Shown one piece after another: positions 34,864 to 42,836 of a DNA stretch of 64,000 nucleotides (position 1 is the stretch's first letter; every line of letters begins with the position of its first letter). The DNA lies in contig CAVOTI010000003.1 of NCBI GenBank assembly GCA_963699105.1, positions 806,001 to 870,000 on the forward strand. The letters run 5' to 3'. The notes below the pieces were generated by a model. That model was given only the letters and a program-made list of their open reading frames with translations. It had not been told where the DNA came from and made no database searches. Made by a program: the position numbers and the translations under genes. The DNA comes from Bog-756 sp963699105. Its GTDB lineage: Bacteria; Actinomycetota; Acidimicrobiia; Acidimicrobiales; RAAP-2.

Positions 34864-35487
34864 ATGACGGGCCGAGAGAGCTCGACGACAGCCACTGTGG
34901 ACCACGTCGACCCCGCCGGGGACGGCGGCAGTCCGGCCCGTCCCAAGCGGGCCGACGCCCAGCGCAACTACGAACGGCTGGTCACGGCGGCCCGGGATGT
35001 CTTCGCCGTCCAGGGCGGGGCGGCGTCGATGGACGCCATCGCCAAGGAGGCCGGTGTGGGCGTAGGTACCCTCTACCGCCACTTCCCGCGACGGATCGAT
35101 CTGGTCGAGGCCGTCTGGCGGGAGGACGTCGACGAGCTGGTCTCGACCAGCGAGACGTTGATCGCCGATCTCGAGCCGTGGCCCGCCCTGGTCGCCTGGC
35201 TCGAGGCGTTCGTGAGATATGCCAGCGTCAAGCGGACGTTCCTGAGCGAGTTGCACGAGGCGTTCGAGAAGAATCCGGAACTGCGGGTGGCGTCGCGCGA
35301 GCGCATCGAGTCGGCCGTGGGGTCGGTGCTGACCAGGGCACAGGATGCCGGGGAGGCGCGCACCGACCTCGACGGAGCCGATCTCATGCAACTCCTGGGC
35401 TCGATGTGCATGAGTGCCACCCTGACCACCGAGCAGAGCATGCGGCTGCTGGTCATGATCCAGGACGGCCTGCGCCCGACCAGCTGA
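34864..35487 (+). CDS. TetR-family regulator
   Basis: 207 residues from ATG 34864. Helix-turn-helix ASMDAIAKEAGVGVGTLYRHFPRRIDLVEAV is canonical. The C-terminal domain (LSELHEAFEKNPELRVAS, DGADLMQLLGSMCMS) resembles TetR_C SbtR-like regulators. Divergent from the DHA2 exporter, which it probably represses; the sulfotransferase follows about 90 bp later on the same strand. Confidence 0.87.
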   Translation: MTGRESSTTATVDHVDPAGDGGSPARPKRADAQRNYERLVTAARDVFAVQGGAASMDAIAKEAGVGVGTLYRHFPRRIDLVEAVWREDVDELVSTSETLIADLEPWPALVAWLEAFVRYASVKRTFLSELHEAFEKNPELRVASRERIESAVGSVLTRAQDAGEARTDLDGADLMQLLGSMCMSATLTTEQSMRLLVMIQDGLRPTS

Positions 35488-35579
35488 CCCCCTCATGGGG
35501 CCGGGTCACAGGACCCGGAGCGGTGGGCACCGGCCCGATCAACGGCACGGGTCGACTGGGATGGCCTACGTTGCCTGGG

Positions 35580-36824
35580 GTGAGGAAGCTCGAGCATCCC
35601 GACTGGGTCCGAAGGATGAACTACTTCGGCGATTCGGTCGGCGACCCTCACCGGATCGTGGCCCTCGAACCGTCCGAGCTCCTGGAGATCGCCCGTTCGT
35701 CCACCGGTTTGAGCGACTTCGGCGAAGCGGACTGGCCCGGATGGACCGAGACCTACGAGCGACAGCTGACGGCGATCGACGCCGAGTCAGAACTGCACCT
35801 GTTGGGACGGGTCTTGACCCGCAGCGAAGTGCTCCGCGTCCTGCAGACGTGGCTGCGCCTGCAGGACCGGTGGTGCACAGCGCCGGCCATCGCCACCGGA
35901 GTGACCGACTCGCCCGTGTTCGTGGTGGGCCCACCCCGCACCGGCACGACCATCCTGTTGGAACTGCTGGCTCTCGACCCACAGCTGCGTGCACCCGTGG
36001 CCTATGAGGCGCTGTACCCCCTTTCGACCACCGGCTCGGTCGATCGGCGCCTCATGCTTTCCGAGTCCGAGCAAGAACTGTGGGCTGACATCCATCCCCC
36101 GTTCATGATGATGCACGAGCTGGCCAGCGACCTCCCCTGTGAGTGTGTGCACTTTCTGATGTACGACTTCTCCGGTCCCTACTGGGCGATGCTCTACGAC
36201 GCCCCATCGTTCATGGGTTGGCAACTCGAACACCTCGAGACCCTCGGCCGGGTCTACCGACTGCACCGACGGATGCTGCAGACCTTCCAGTACGAGGCAC
36301 CCGACCCGGAGCCGCGCCGCTGGCTCCTCAAGTCGCCGTTCCATGTGTCGACACTGCCGGCACTGTTCTCCGAGTACCCCGACGCCCGGGTGATCCACAC
36401 CCATCGTGACCCGCGGCAGTTCCTGGCCTCTCTCATCAGCATCCTGTCGGCCCTTCGGTTCATGCGCAGTGACGCGGTGGACGTCGCCGCCCTGGCCACG
36501 ACCATGGAGGCCACCTACAAGATGTTCCTGGACGGAACCATCCAGGAACGGGAGGACGGTGTGATCCCGAACGATCGGATCGTCGACTCGCATTTCGCCG
36601 ACCTGATGAGGGATCCGGTGGCCAGTCTTCGCAGCACGTACGAGCAGCTGGAGCTGGAGTGGCCGGCGGCCCACCACCGGGTGATCACCGAGTACCTGGC
36701 CAGACAGCCCAAGGACAAGCACGGGGCTCACGCCTACTCCCTGTCCGACGTGGGGCTCGACGCCGATTCCGTTCGACGGAGCTTCGAGATGTACGTATCC
36801 CACTACGGGATAGAGGAGAGGTAG
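35580..36824 (+). CDS. PAPS-dependent sulfotransferase family protein
   Basis: About 414 residues from GTG 35580 (the open frame runs on upstream but there it is antisense-like; ATG 35616 is a shorter option). The PAPS 5'-phosphosulfate loop is FVVGPPRTGTTILLELLALDP, and the 3'-phosphate site is RVIHTHRDPRQFLASLIS. The N-terminal RIVALEPSELLEIARSSTGLSDFGE is typical of the actinobacterial branch related to mycobacterial Stf proteins. It probably sulfates a lipid, sterol-like molecule or glycan; the acceptor is unknown. Convergent with the DUF1214 gene, 6 bp between stops. Confidence 0.83.
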   Translation: MRKLEHPDWVRRMNYFGDSVGDPHRIVALEPSELLEIARSSTGLSDFGEADWPGWTETYERQLTAIDAESELHLLGRVLTRSEVLRVLQTWLRLQDRWCTAPAIATGVTDSPVFVVGPPRTGTTILLELLALDPQLRAPVAYEALYPLSTTGSVDRRLMLSESEQELWADIHPPFMMMHELASDLPCECVHFLMYDFSGPYWAMLYDAPSFMGWQLEHLETLGRVYRLHRRMLQTFQYEAPDPEPRRWLLKSPFHVSTLPALFSEYPDARVIHTHRDPRQFLASLISILSALRFMRSDAVDVAALATTMEATYKMFLDGTIQEREDGVIPNDRIVDSHFADLMRDPVASLRSTYEQLELEWPAAHHRVITEYLARQPKDKHGAHAYSLSDVGLDADSVRRSFEMYVSHYGIEER

Positions 36825-36830
36825 CGGCCC

Positions 36831-37943
36831 CTACAGCTGGCCGAGCTTCACCACCGTCGCCTGGGGGGTTTCGATGTCGCCCTCGGGCAGGAAGTAGCGC
36901 CAGAAGGCCAGTCCGAACGACCTGCCCTCGGTGTCGAGCCAGTTGGGCACCCCGGGGTCTCGGTGAGCGAGGACCATGCGGAAGCTGCCGTCCGGTTCGA
37001 GCCTGGTCTGGGCCCGATTCAGCGACACGCGTCGGTGGGCGTAGTCATAGGTCTGCAGGTGGCGGTTCCACAGGGAGATGTTGGCGCAACGGCACACAGG
37101 CCAGCGACCGGTCATGACGAGAGCTTCGTCGGGTCCGAGCACGTAGGGCGCCATGCTGTACGAGGCATCGGCGGCGGCTAGGGGATGGTCGCCCGGCGGC
37201 ACCGGTCGGGGGAACTGGTTGGGCGTCGACGAGACGAAGGCGGGCTGGGGACTCTCACCGGGCTTGGGCATGTCCAACGAGCGGGAACGTACGTAGCGCG
37301 CGACTCGACGCAGCCCATCGGCCACCGAGGCGTCCGAGGGTGGTGGCAGCGGTCCGGGTCCACCCACGGTTTCTATGTCGAGGGCGACATCGGGAACCGG
37401 CGGCACCGCCGGGGACCGTTCCTCTTCGAAGTAGTGGCGGCTGGTGACCCGGGAGGCGTCAGCGTCGAGGGCAATCCAGTTGCGCGGGCGCGGCGGCCCC
37501 CCGAGAAAGATCTCGAAGCGACCCTGGTCGTCGACATCGAAATTCTCGTCGTTGAGCACACCCCCCGTCCGCTTCGGAAACTCTCCACCGGCGCCTCCGG
37601 CCTCGACGGTGAACGACACGTAGACGGCTCCCGCCGTTCGACCGCTCACCCGGTACACCTGGTCGGACGAGACCGGTGCATCGAAATAGAGGGCATCCGG
37701 GTTGTCACCCAGACTCTTGCGGGTGGAGGTGACGATCGCCCGGAACACCGGCTGGCGGGGGTCGTCCTCGAAGTGACCGGCCAGGGCCCCCTCCAACAGG
37801 TTGGCCACCAGGCGCAGTGCCCCGGCCGCTTCCTCCGGTGTCGACAGGCCCCACTCGGGTCCGCAGAACCGGTCTGTCACCTCATGCAATGTGTCGAGGA
37901 GATCCTCGAACGCCACCCGCGATTCGCTCTGCGCTTCTGACAT
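36831..37943 (-). CDS. DUF1214-domain protein
   Basis: 370 residues from ATG 37943. The C-terminal third shows the DUF1214 pattern: FRMVLAHRDPGVPNWLDTEG and FGLAFWRYFLPEG. Mid-region strands are VYVSFTVEAGG and FEIFLGGPPRPRNWIALD. Proteins with this domain usually carry an N-terminal DUF1254, which is absent here. No signal peptide. Many actinobacterial homologues sit beside sulfotransferase or acyl-CoA genes, as here. The biochemical role is unknown. Confidence 0.72.
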   Translation of the reverse strand: MSEAQSESRVAFEDLLDTLHEVTDRFCGPEWGLSTPEEAAGALRLVANLLEGALAGHFEDDPRQPVFRAIVTSTRKSLGDNPDALYFDAPVSSDQVYRVSGRTAGAVYVSFTVEAGGAGGEFPKRTGGVLNDENFDVDDQGRFEIFLGGPPRPRNWIALDADASRVTSRHYFEEERSPAVPPVPDVALDIETVGGPGPLPPPSDASVADGLRRVARYVRSRSLDMPKPGESPQPAFVSSTPNQFPRPVPPGDHPLAAADASYSMAPYVLGPDEALVMTGRWPVCRCANISLWNRHLQTYDYAHRRVSLNRAQTRLEPDGSFRMVLAHRDPGVPNWLDTEGRSFGLAFWRYFLPEGDIETPQATVVKLGQL

Positions 37944-38040
37944 GGGGCCATCCTGCCCTATCGATCCATCACGACGCCTGGGGGAGAGGGCCACTCGGAG
38001 TCACCTCGGGGCCGGCACCGACCGCCAGGGAGGAACCGGA

Positions 38041-38880
38041 TTACGTGGGTGGTCGGCCGAGGCGGATGCCGGCGAGCTGGGTGCCGTGGGCGACCAGGCG
38101 TCCGGTGCGGTCCCAGACGAAGCACGACTCGTCGACCCGCTGGGCATCGATCAACTGGGCCCGCTGCAGGACCCGCACCGGGCCCGGCACCGGCAGGGCC
38201 CGGACGTAGACGGTCATTTCCAGGGTGGGAACCCAGCCCGAGAGCTCGATGTCGAACGTCGCCGGAGGAAAGGCGTCAACCGCGAAGACCAGGGAGCCGG
38301 GGTCGAAGGGCTCGCCCGAGGGAAGCTCCAGCCATCCCCGTAGTTCGCCTCGGCCGCTCGGATGCCCGGAGGCAAAGCCGAGGGACCCGGGCTCGAGCCG
38401 AAGATCGATCTGTCCGAGGATCGCCACCGGCAACCCGCTCGGGGTGCGGGGAGGCAACCGAAGGCAGTCCTCGTAGGGGACCGAGCTCGACTCCGGCAGC
38501 CCCCGGTCCCAGTAGGGCTCTCCTCCGCCGTCGAGGCTGCTGGTCGTGACCAGGGCTTCGACACAGGGCTGGTCGTCCTGGCTCATGCGGCCCCGGACCT
38601 GGCTGGCCGACCGCCCCCCTCGCAGGAGCTCCGTCTCGATGACCACGGGTCCGGGCTCGGGTGAGTGGAGATAGTGGGCACTGGCGGCGATCACATGGCC
38701 GTGGGTGCTCACCGCAGTGGCGGCTCGGCCCAACATGGCCAGCAGATAGCCACCGTTGGGCTTCCCGCCGATGGTCCATTCGGGGTTGACCTCGGCGTCG
38801 AAGCGTCCCGGCCCACTGGCCTCCAACCTCGTGACCTCGGCAAACGAAAGCTGCCGTGATCGTCCCGTCTGTACCGTCAC
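38041..38880 (-). CDS. Acyl-CoA thioesterase family (TesB-like/4HBT_3)
   Basis: 279 residues from GTG 38880. It forms a double hot-dog fold: first half with EVNPEWTIGGKPNGGYLLAMLGRAA and the second with SGWVPTLEMTVYVRALPVPGPVRV and VWDRTGRLVAHGTQLAGIRL. The GKPNGGYL motif and VAHGTQL ending are typical of PF13622. It should hydrolyse an acyl-CoA. Lies beside the DUF35/thiolase pair, with a 476-bp control region between the divergent genes. Confidence 0.8.
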   Translation of the reverse strand: MTVQTGRSRQLSFAEVTRLEASGPGRFDAEVNPEWTIGGKPNGGYLLAMLGRAATAVSTHGHVIAASAHYLHSPEPGPVVIETELLRGGRSASQVRGRMSQDDQPCVEALVTTSSLDGGGEPYWDRGLPESSSVPYEDCLRLPPRTPSGLPVAILGQIDLRLEPGSLGFASGHPSGRGELRGWLELPSGEPFDPGSLVFAVDAFPPATFDIELSGWVPTLEMTVYVRALPVPGPVRVLQRAQLIDAQRVDESCFVWDRTGRLVAHGTQLAGIRLGRPPT

Positions 38881-39212
38881 GGCCCGACCGACGTGGCCGC
38901 CCCGGCCGGGGGCGGCACCGCCCACCGGCACCCGACTCGGATGTGATCCCGTTCCACAACGACACACTAGAGAGTTGCATCATAAAACGCAATCGCCGGC
39001 AGCGAGCCCGGCCCGTCACCGCCCCCGGGGGTCGGGCGCCGGCCATCGGCTCCAGCCGATCGAAGTACGGGCCGATCCGCGTCCGGGCGGAGCCTTCACC
39101 GCCGCACAGCCGCTCGTCGGCTCGTCGCCCACCAGCCCGGTGGCTTCGTGGTGGATGGCCGCCGCCGCCTGGTCTCCGGGCCGCATTTACTTCTGCGCTT
39201 CTGCGTTTCGCA

Positions 39213-39241
39213 TACCTCTGGTACGCCATCTGAAAATAAAG
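39213..39241. promoter_or_regulatory. Bipartite motif, copy 1: TACC-N3-GGTA, N8, GAAAATAAAG
   Basis: TACC-TCT-GGTA (39213-39223), then 8 nt, then GAAAATAAAG (39232-39241). Copy 2 at 46586-46614 has identical spacing. It lies 116 bp before DUF35 and about 330 bp before the thioesterase gene. Confidence 0.5.
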
Positions 39242-39265
39242 TGTCGGAGTGGATCGGAGACCGGC

Positions 39266-39301
39266 ATCGAAGGCTGGATCGAAGGCGAGATCGAAGGCGA
39301 C
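39266..39301. repeat. Three 12-bp tandem repeats
   Basis: ATCGAAGGCTGG, ATCGAAGGCGAG, ATCGAAGGCGAC follow each other directly in non-coding DNA upstream of the DUF35 gene. Confidence 0.7.
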
Positions 39302-39356
39302 GATGCCCCTGTCGTCCGGCCGTCGACAGGCCGGCCGGCTGTGGGATAGTTCAGAC

Positions 39357-39746
39357 GTGTTGCCGCCTCCGATCGAGCCGTCAGTGCTCCGCGTCGACGA
39401 CGACGGTGTCACCCTCATGGGGGGCTGGTCGCCGACGAGTGGCCGACGACACTTCCCACGTTTCCCCGTATGCCCGTTCACCGGCGCCGACGACGTCGAG
39501 CCGGTCGACCTGCCCCGCACCGGCACCGTGTGGCTGCACACCACCGTCCACCTGGCGCCGCCCGGGTACTCGGGTCCGGTTCCCTACGGGATCGGCGTCG
39601 TCGAGCTCGACGGTGAACCGATGTTGCGCGTGGTCACGCGCCTCCCAAACGGGGGTGTGGTCCGGGGCACGCCGGTGCACCTCGACGGGGAGGAAATTCC
39701 CGGTCCCGATGGGGACACTGTGGTCACGTGGGTGTTCCGCCCGTGA
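39357..39746 (+). CDS. DUF35 OB-fold acyl-CoA-associated protein
   Basis: 129 residues from GTG 39357. C-terminal OB-fold with GTVWLHTTVHLAPPGYSGPVPYG, VVELDGEPMLRVVTRL and DGDTVVTWVFRP. The N-terminal rubredoxin-like zinc ribbon of DUF35 proteins normally has two CxxC pairs; here only one Cys remains (FPVCPFTGADD), so zinc binding is probably lost. DUF35 proteins pair with Ltp/thiolase-like enzymes, as in the ChsH2-Ltp2 steroid side-chain aldolase. Its TGA overlaps the thiolase GTG (GTGA), supporting a complex. Confidence 0.78.
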   Translation: MLPPPIEPSVLRVDDDGVTLMGGWSPTSGRRHFPRFPVCPFTGADDVEPVDLPRTGTVWLHTTVHLAPPGYSGPVPYGIGVVELDGEPMLRVVTRLPNGGVVRGTPVHLDGEEIPGPDGDTVVTWVFRP

Positions 39747-40867
39747 ACGACGTCCGGATCATAGGGGTGGGGTTGCATCCCTTCGGCCGCTTCGACGGTG
39801 TGTCCGGCACCGACATGGGGGTTGTGGCCGTCCGGGCCGCGCTCGATGAGGCCGCCATCGACGTCCGTCAAGTGGATGCGGCGTTCTGCGGAACCGCCTA
39901 TGGCGGGGTCGCCGCCGGTCACCGGGTGCTGGGGGCACTCGCTGGTACCGGCATCCCCATCTATGACGTCGAAGCCGGGTGTGCCTCGGGCGGAGCGGCG
40001 CTGCAGCTCGGAGCGGCGTCCATCGCCTCCGGGCAGCACGACCGCGTGCTCGTCTTCGGGATCGAGAAGATGCCGAAAGGGGTCATCCGATCCTCCTTCT
40101 TCGCCCCGTGGCAGGAGGCAGCCGGACTGAGCCCGGCTCCGGCGTTCTTCGCCCTTCGGGCTCAACGTCTCCTGTCCGAGACGGGTCTGACCGTCGAGGA
40201 CCTCGCTCAGGTGGTGGTGAAGAACCGCCGTCACGGGGTGGCCAACCCCGATGCGATGTTCCAGAAAGCCGTGACCGTCGACGAGGTGCTCGGGGCGCGG
40301 ATGATCTGCCCGCCGCTGACCCTGTTTATGTTGTGCTCGCCCAACGAGGGGGCGGCCGCCGTCGTACTCGGTCGCCCCGGTGCCGGCGTCAGGATCGCCG
40401 GTGTCTCCCTGCGCTCGCACCTTCCTGGCAACGTCCTCGGCGAGGACTCGCCGCTGTGTGGAATCGACGACTCGGACATCACTGCCCCCACTTCGCTGGC
40501 CGCCGCGGACGCCTATGGCCAGGCCGGCTTGGGTCCGGACGACCTCGACGTCGTCGAGTGTCAGGACACCGATGCCGCCAGAGAGCTGTTGGCCTGGGCC
40601 GAGCTCGGCTTGTGCGCCGCCGGCGATCAGGCCTCGATCATCGCCGACGGGGCGGCGATGGTGGGTGGTGCACTGCCGGTCAATCCGTCCGGGGGGCTCC
40701 TGTCCAAAGGCGAGCCCCTGGGCGCCTCCGCCCTCGGACAGGTCGTGGAGCTGGTCAGGCAGCTGCGCGGGGAGGCGGGGGCCCGTCAAGTGGAGGGCGC
40801 CCGGGTCGGGCTGGCCCACGTGATCGGCCGGGGGGCCAACGCCTGCGTCACCGTGCTGGTCCGCTAG
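39743..40867 (+). CDS. Thiolase-like lipid-transfer (Ltp2-type) protein with altered catalytic residues
   Basis: 374 residues from GTG 39743, coupled to DUF35. Thiolase fold: VEAGCASGGAALQLGAASIA keeps the nucleophilic Cys (C80). The usual HDAF-type motif is CQDTDA (Gln274 in place of His), and the GHP motif of thiolases is KGEPLGA (Glu324 in place of His). These changes fit Ltp2-type proteins, some of which are aldolases (retro-aldol cleavage of beta-hydroxy acyl-CoA side chains) rather than thiolases. Full-length match elsewhere, for example CSPNEGAAAVVLG and LPVNPSGGLLSKG. Likely role: side-chain breakdown of a sterol or isoprenoid acyl-CoA with DUF35. Confidence 0.82.
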   Translation: MNDVRIIGVGLHPFGRFDGVSGTDMGVVAVRAALDEAAIDVRQVDAAFCGTAYGGVAAGHRVLGALAGTGIPIYDVEAGCASGGAALQLGAASIASGQHDRVLVFGIEKMPKGVIRSSFFAPWQEAAGLSPAPAFFALRAQRLLSETGLTVEDLAQVVVKNRRHGVANPDAMFQKAVTVDEVLGARMICPPLTLFMLCSPNEGAAAVVLGRPGAGVRIAGVSLRSHLPGNVLGEDSPLCGIDDSDITAPTSLAAADAYGQAGLGPDDLDVVECQDTDAARELLAWAELGLCAAGDQASIIADGAAMVGGALPVNPSGGLLSKGEPLGASALGQVVELVRQLRGEAGARQVEGARVGLAHVIGRGANACVTVLVR

Positions 40868-41076
40868 CGCCTCTGCTCACGGGCCGGTTCGACCGGTGAC
40901 CCCGGCAACCTCGTTCCGGCTCCCGACCGGAGCTCGTTCGATGATCGCTCGACAGGCCCCGACCCCCACGCCGACCCCGAGCCCGTCCTGATATCCTTCG
41001 TCGATTGACTCAACCGGCGGGTGGCGTGTCCGGGACGGGCGACCGACGAGACCGGTTCTGACGGAGAGGGGCGCTG

Positions 41077-41991
41077 GTGCGTACGATCCGATTCCTTGGG
41101 GCCGCGATGCTCGCCGTGGCCGTAGTGGTGGTGGCAGGCACTGTCGACGCCGGAGGGGGAGCTACCCCGCTGGCCATCACTCATCCGCCTCGGATCCCGG
41201 TTGCCCCCTTCGGCGGAGGCACCAGGGCGACCTGGGCCTCCACCAACTGGTCCGGCTACGCCGAAACCGGCCATTATTCGGCGGTCAGCGCCACCTGGAC
41301 AGTTCCCACGGTGACTCCCGGGGCCAGCAGCGGGGACGGCAGCAACCGCTTCGGCCGCCGGGGACCGGCACCGCAATCGGCATGGTATTCGGCCACCTGG
41401 ACGGGGGTCGACGGATTCAATGACGACAACCTGATCCAGACCGGAACCGAACAGGACTACTACTCCGGAGCCGCGGACTACAGCGCCTGGTGGGAGATAC
41501 TTCCGGCAGCAGAATCGGTCATACCCGAGCCGGTGTCACCCGGTGACGCCATGACCGCCCGCATCGTGCAGACCCCCACCTTGGTATCGGTGCGAAGCGG
41601 CCGCACCGTCACCAGCGAGTACGACTGGACCATCACACTCGCCGATGCGAGCACCACGCACCCGTGGACGTTCACCACCACCCAGGCGTATGCCGGCACC
41701 GGTTCGTCGGCCGAATGGGTGGTCGAGGCACCGGAGGTGAACGGCTCTATCGCCACCATCGCCGACTACGGGTTCCCGTCCCTGTCGGCGTCCAGTGGCG
41801 ACTTCCACAACGCCCAGGTAGCGACCTCGCTCGGCGGGCCCCTGTCCGGAGCCGGACTCATCTTCGCCAACGATGCCGGCACCCTCATCCAGAACGGCCA
41901 ACAGGTCTCAACGCCGGGACAGCCTGACAGCGCCGAGACGGCTTTCAACTCCCTCTACGGCGCCGCCGCACCGTCGGCACCGACGAACTGA
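41077..41991 (+). CDS. Secreted G1-family glutamic endopeptidase (eqolisin)
   Basis: 304 residues from GTG 41077 (GGAGAGGGG upstream). Signal peptide FLGAAMLAVAVVVVAGTVDA. Mature part: STNWSGYAETG, SATWTVPTV, WTGVDGFNDDNLIQTGTEQD, YSAWWEILPAAES, PGDAMTARIV and SSAEWVVEAPEV. The catalytic Gln of the family is in LIQTG (Q121) and the catalytic Glu lies in AEWVVE (residues 212-217). G1 peptidases are active at acid pH and pepstatin-insensitive, known first from fungi but present in some bacteria and archaea. Probably digests protein in an acidic environment. Confidence 0.87.
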   Translation: MRTIRFLGAAMLAVAVVVVAGTVDAGGGATPLAITHPPRIPVAPFGGGTRATWASTNWSGYAETGHYSAVSATWTVPTVTPGASSGDGSNRFGRRGPAPQSAWYSATWTGVDGFNDDNLIQTGTEQDYYSGAADYSAWWEILPAAESVIPEPVSPGDAMTARIVQTPTLVSVRSGRTVTSEYDWTITLADASTTHPWTFTTTQAYAGTGSSAEWVVEAPEVNGSIATIADYGFPSLSASSGDFHNAQVATSLGGPLSGAGLIFANDAGTLIQNGQQVSTPGQPDSAETAFNSLYGAAAPSAPTN

Positions 41992-42139
41992 CGGCTGCCG
42001 CGCCCGTCGGGCTTGGGACCGGCCGTTGGTGAGTGGCCTTGGGAGTGAGGACGGGCCGGGCCCCTGGACCAGGGCAATCATCACCCACCGGGCACCAAAT
42101 CGATGCAAATATGTTCCGGGCCTCGGGACCGGTTTCAGA

Positions 42140-42805
42140 ATGGAGGCGGCGTTGACTGAGACATCAGCATCTGCGGACAGGTATCCGGACTTCCATATCC
42201 CCAAGATCCTCCGTTGGTGGGACGGCGGTCCGTGGAAGGCGTTTGCCGCATCGGTCGAAGCGCGGGCCGTTTCGGCCCGCCCCGCCTCGGCACCCGCCAC
42301 TGCTCGGGCCCGGCCCCGGATCGAGCCGTCGCCGGCTCGGATCCCCGAGTTGGTCCGCAGTCCCTCCCCCCGACCCAGTCCCCACCAGCCGGCGCCGGCG
42401 AAGACCCGCGAGCTCGAGACGGAGGTGGCACAGCTCCGTCGAACATTGGCCGAGCTGGGAGTCACCGAACGAGACCGGCTGTGGATGGAGCTGGCCGATC
42501 TCAACAGCCAGATTCCCCCGATGAGGCACGAACGGGATCAACTCCGGACCGAACTGGCCGATCTAAACAACGCCATCCCGACCTTGGATGAGGAACGCAA
42601 TGAGCTGCTGGCCGAGGTCACACCGCTCCGGGCCGAGGTGGCCGACCTCCGATCGAAGCAGGACGAACTGAAGTCACTGAAGTCCGAGATCCGGACACTC
42701 CGGCATCAGAAGTCGTCACTCGACCGAGAGCTGTTGGCCGAGATCCGCGGATCGGTGGAGAAACCCGCCAATTCCCGGGCCAGGCGCAGGTTCCACGACT
42801 CGTAG
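42140..42805 (+). CDS. Coiled-coil protein with conserved-looking N-terminal motif
   Basis: 221 residues from ATG 42140; TTG 42152 is an alternative with GGAGGC upstream. The N-terminus has a Trp-rich motif DFHIPKILRWWDGGPWKAF, then a Pro/Ala/Ser linker. From about residue 95 to the end is a continuous coiled coil (TRELETEVAQLRRTLAELG, ELADLNSQIPPMRHERDQL, LRAEVADLRSKQDELKSL), with repeated LADLN segments suggesting internal duplication. No membrane segment. The function is unknown; a structural or scaffold role is a guess. Confidence 0.6.
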   Translation: MEAALTETSASADRYPDFHIPKILRWWDGGPWKAFAASVEARAVSARPASAPATARARPRIEPSPARIPELVRSPSPRPSPHQPAPAKTRELETEVAQLRRTLAELGVTERDRLWMELADLNSQIPPMRHERDQLRTELADLNNAIPTLDEERNELLAEVTPLRAEVADLRSKQDELKSLKSEIRTLRHQKSSLDRELLAEIRGSVEKPANSRARRRFHDS

Positions 42806-42819
42806 ACCGCTCGGAGTCG

Positions 42820-42834
42820 CGGCCCGCCGGGCCG
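42820..42834. terminator. Hairpin between convergent genes
   Basis: CGGCCC-GCC-GGGCCG, perfect 6-bp stem and 3-nt loop, between the coiled-coil gene and the alcohol dehydrogenase gene stops. Could serve both strands. No T-run. Confidence 0.4.
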
Positions 42835-42836
42835 GC

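Larger units (their letters stand above)
38881..39356. other. 476-bp control region between thioesterase and DUF35/thiolase genes
   Basis: No gene is supported here. It contains an 11-bp match (GATGCAACTCT, minus strand, 38971-38981) to the palindrome upstream of the TetR at 51 kb; the bipartite motif at 39213-39241; and three 12-bp tandem units ATCGAAGGC(TGG/GAG/GAC) at 39266-39301. Confidence 0.5.

Noticed and set aside
34836..35579. N-terminal 248 codons of the sulfotransferase open frame
   Set aside because: Overlaps the TetR gene in another frame and reads as Arg/Gly-rich nonsense; the family match begins after 35580.
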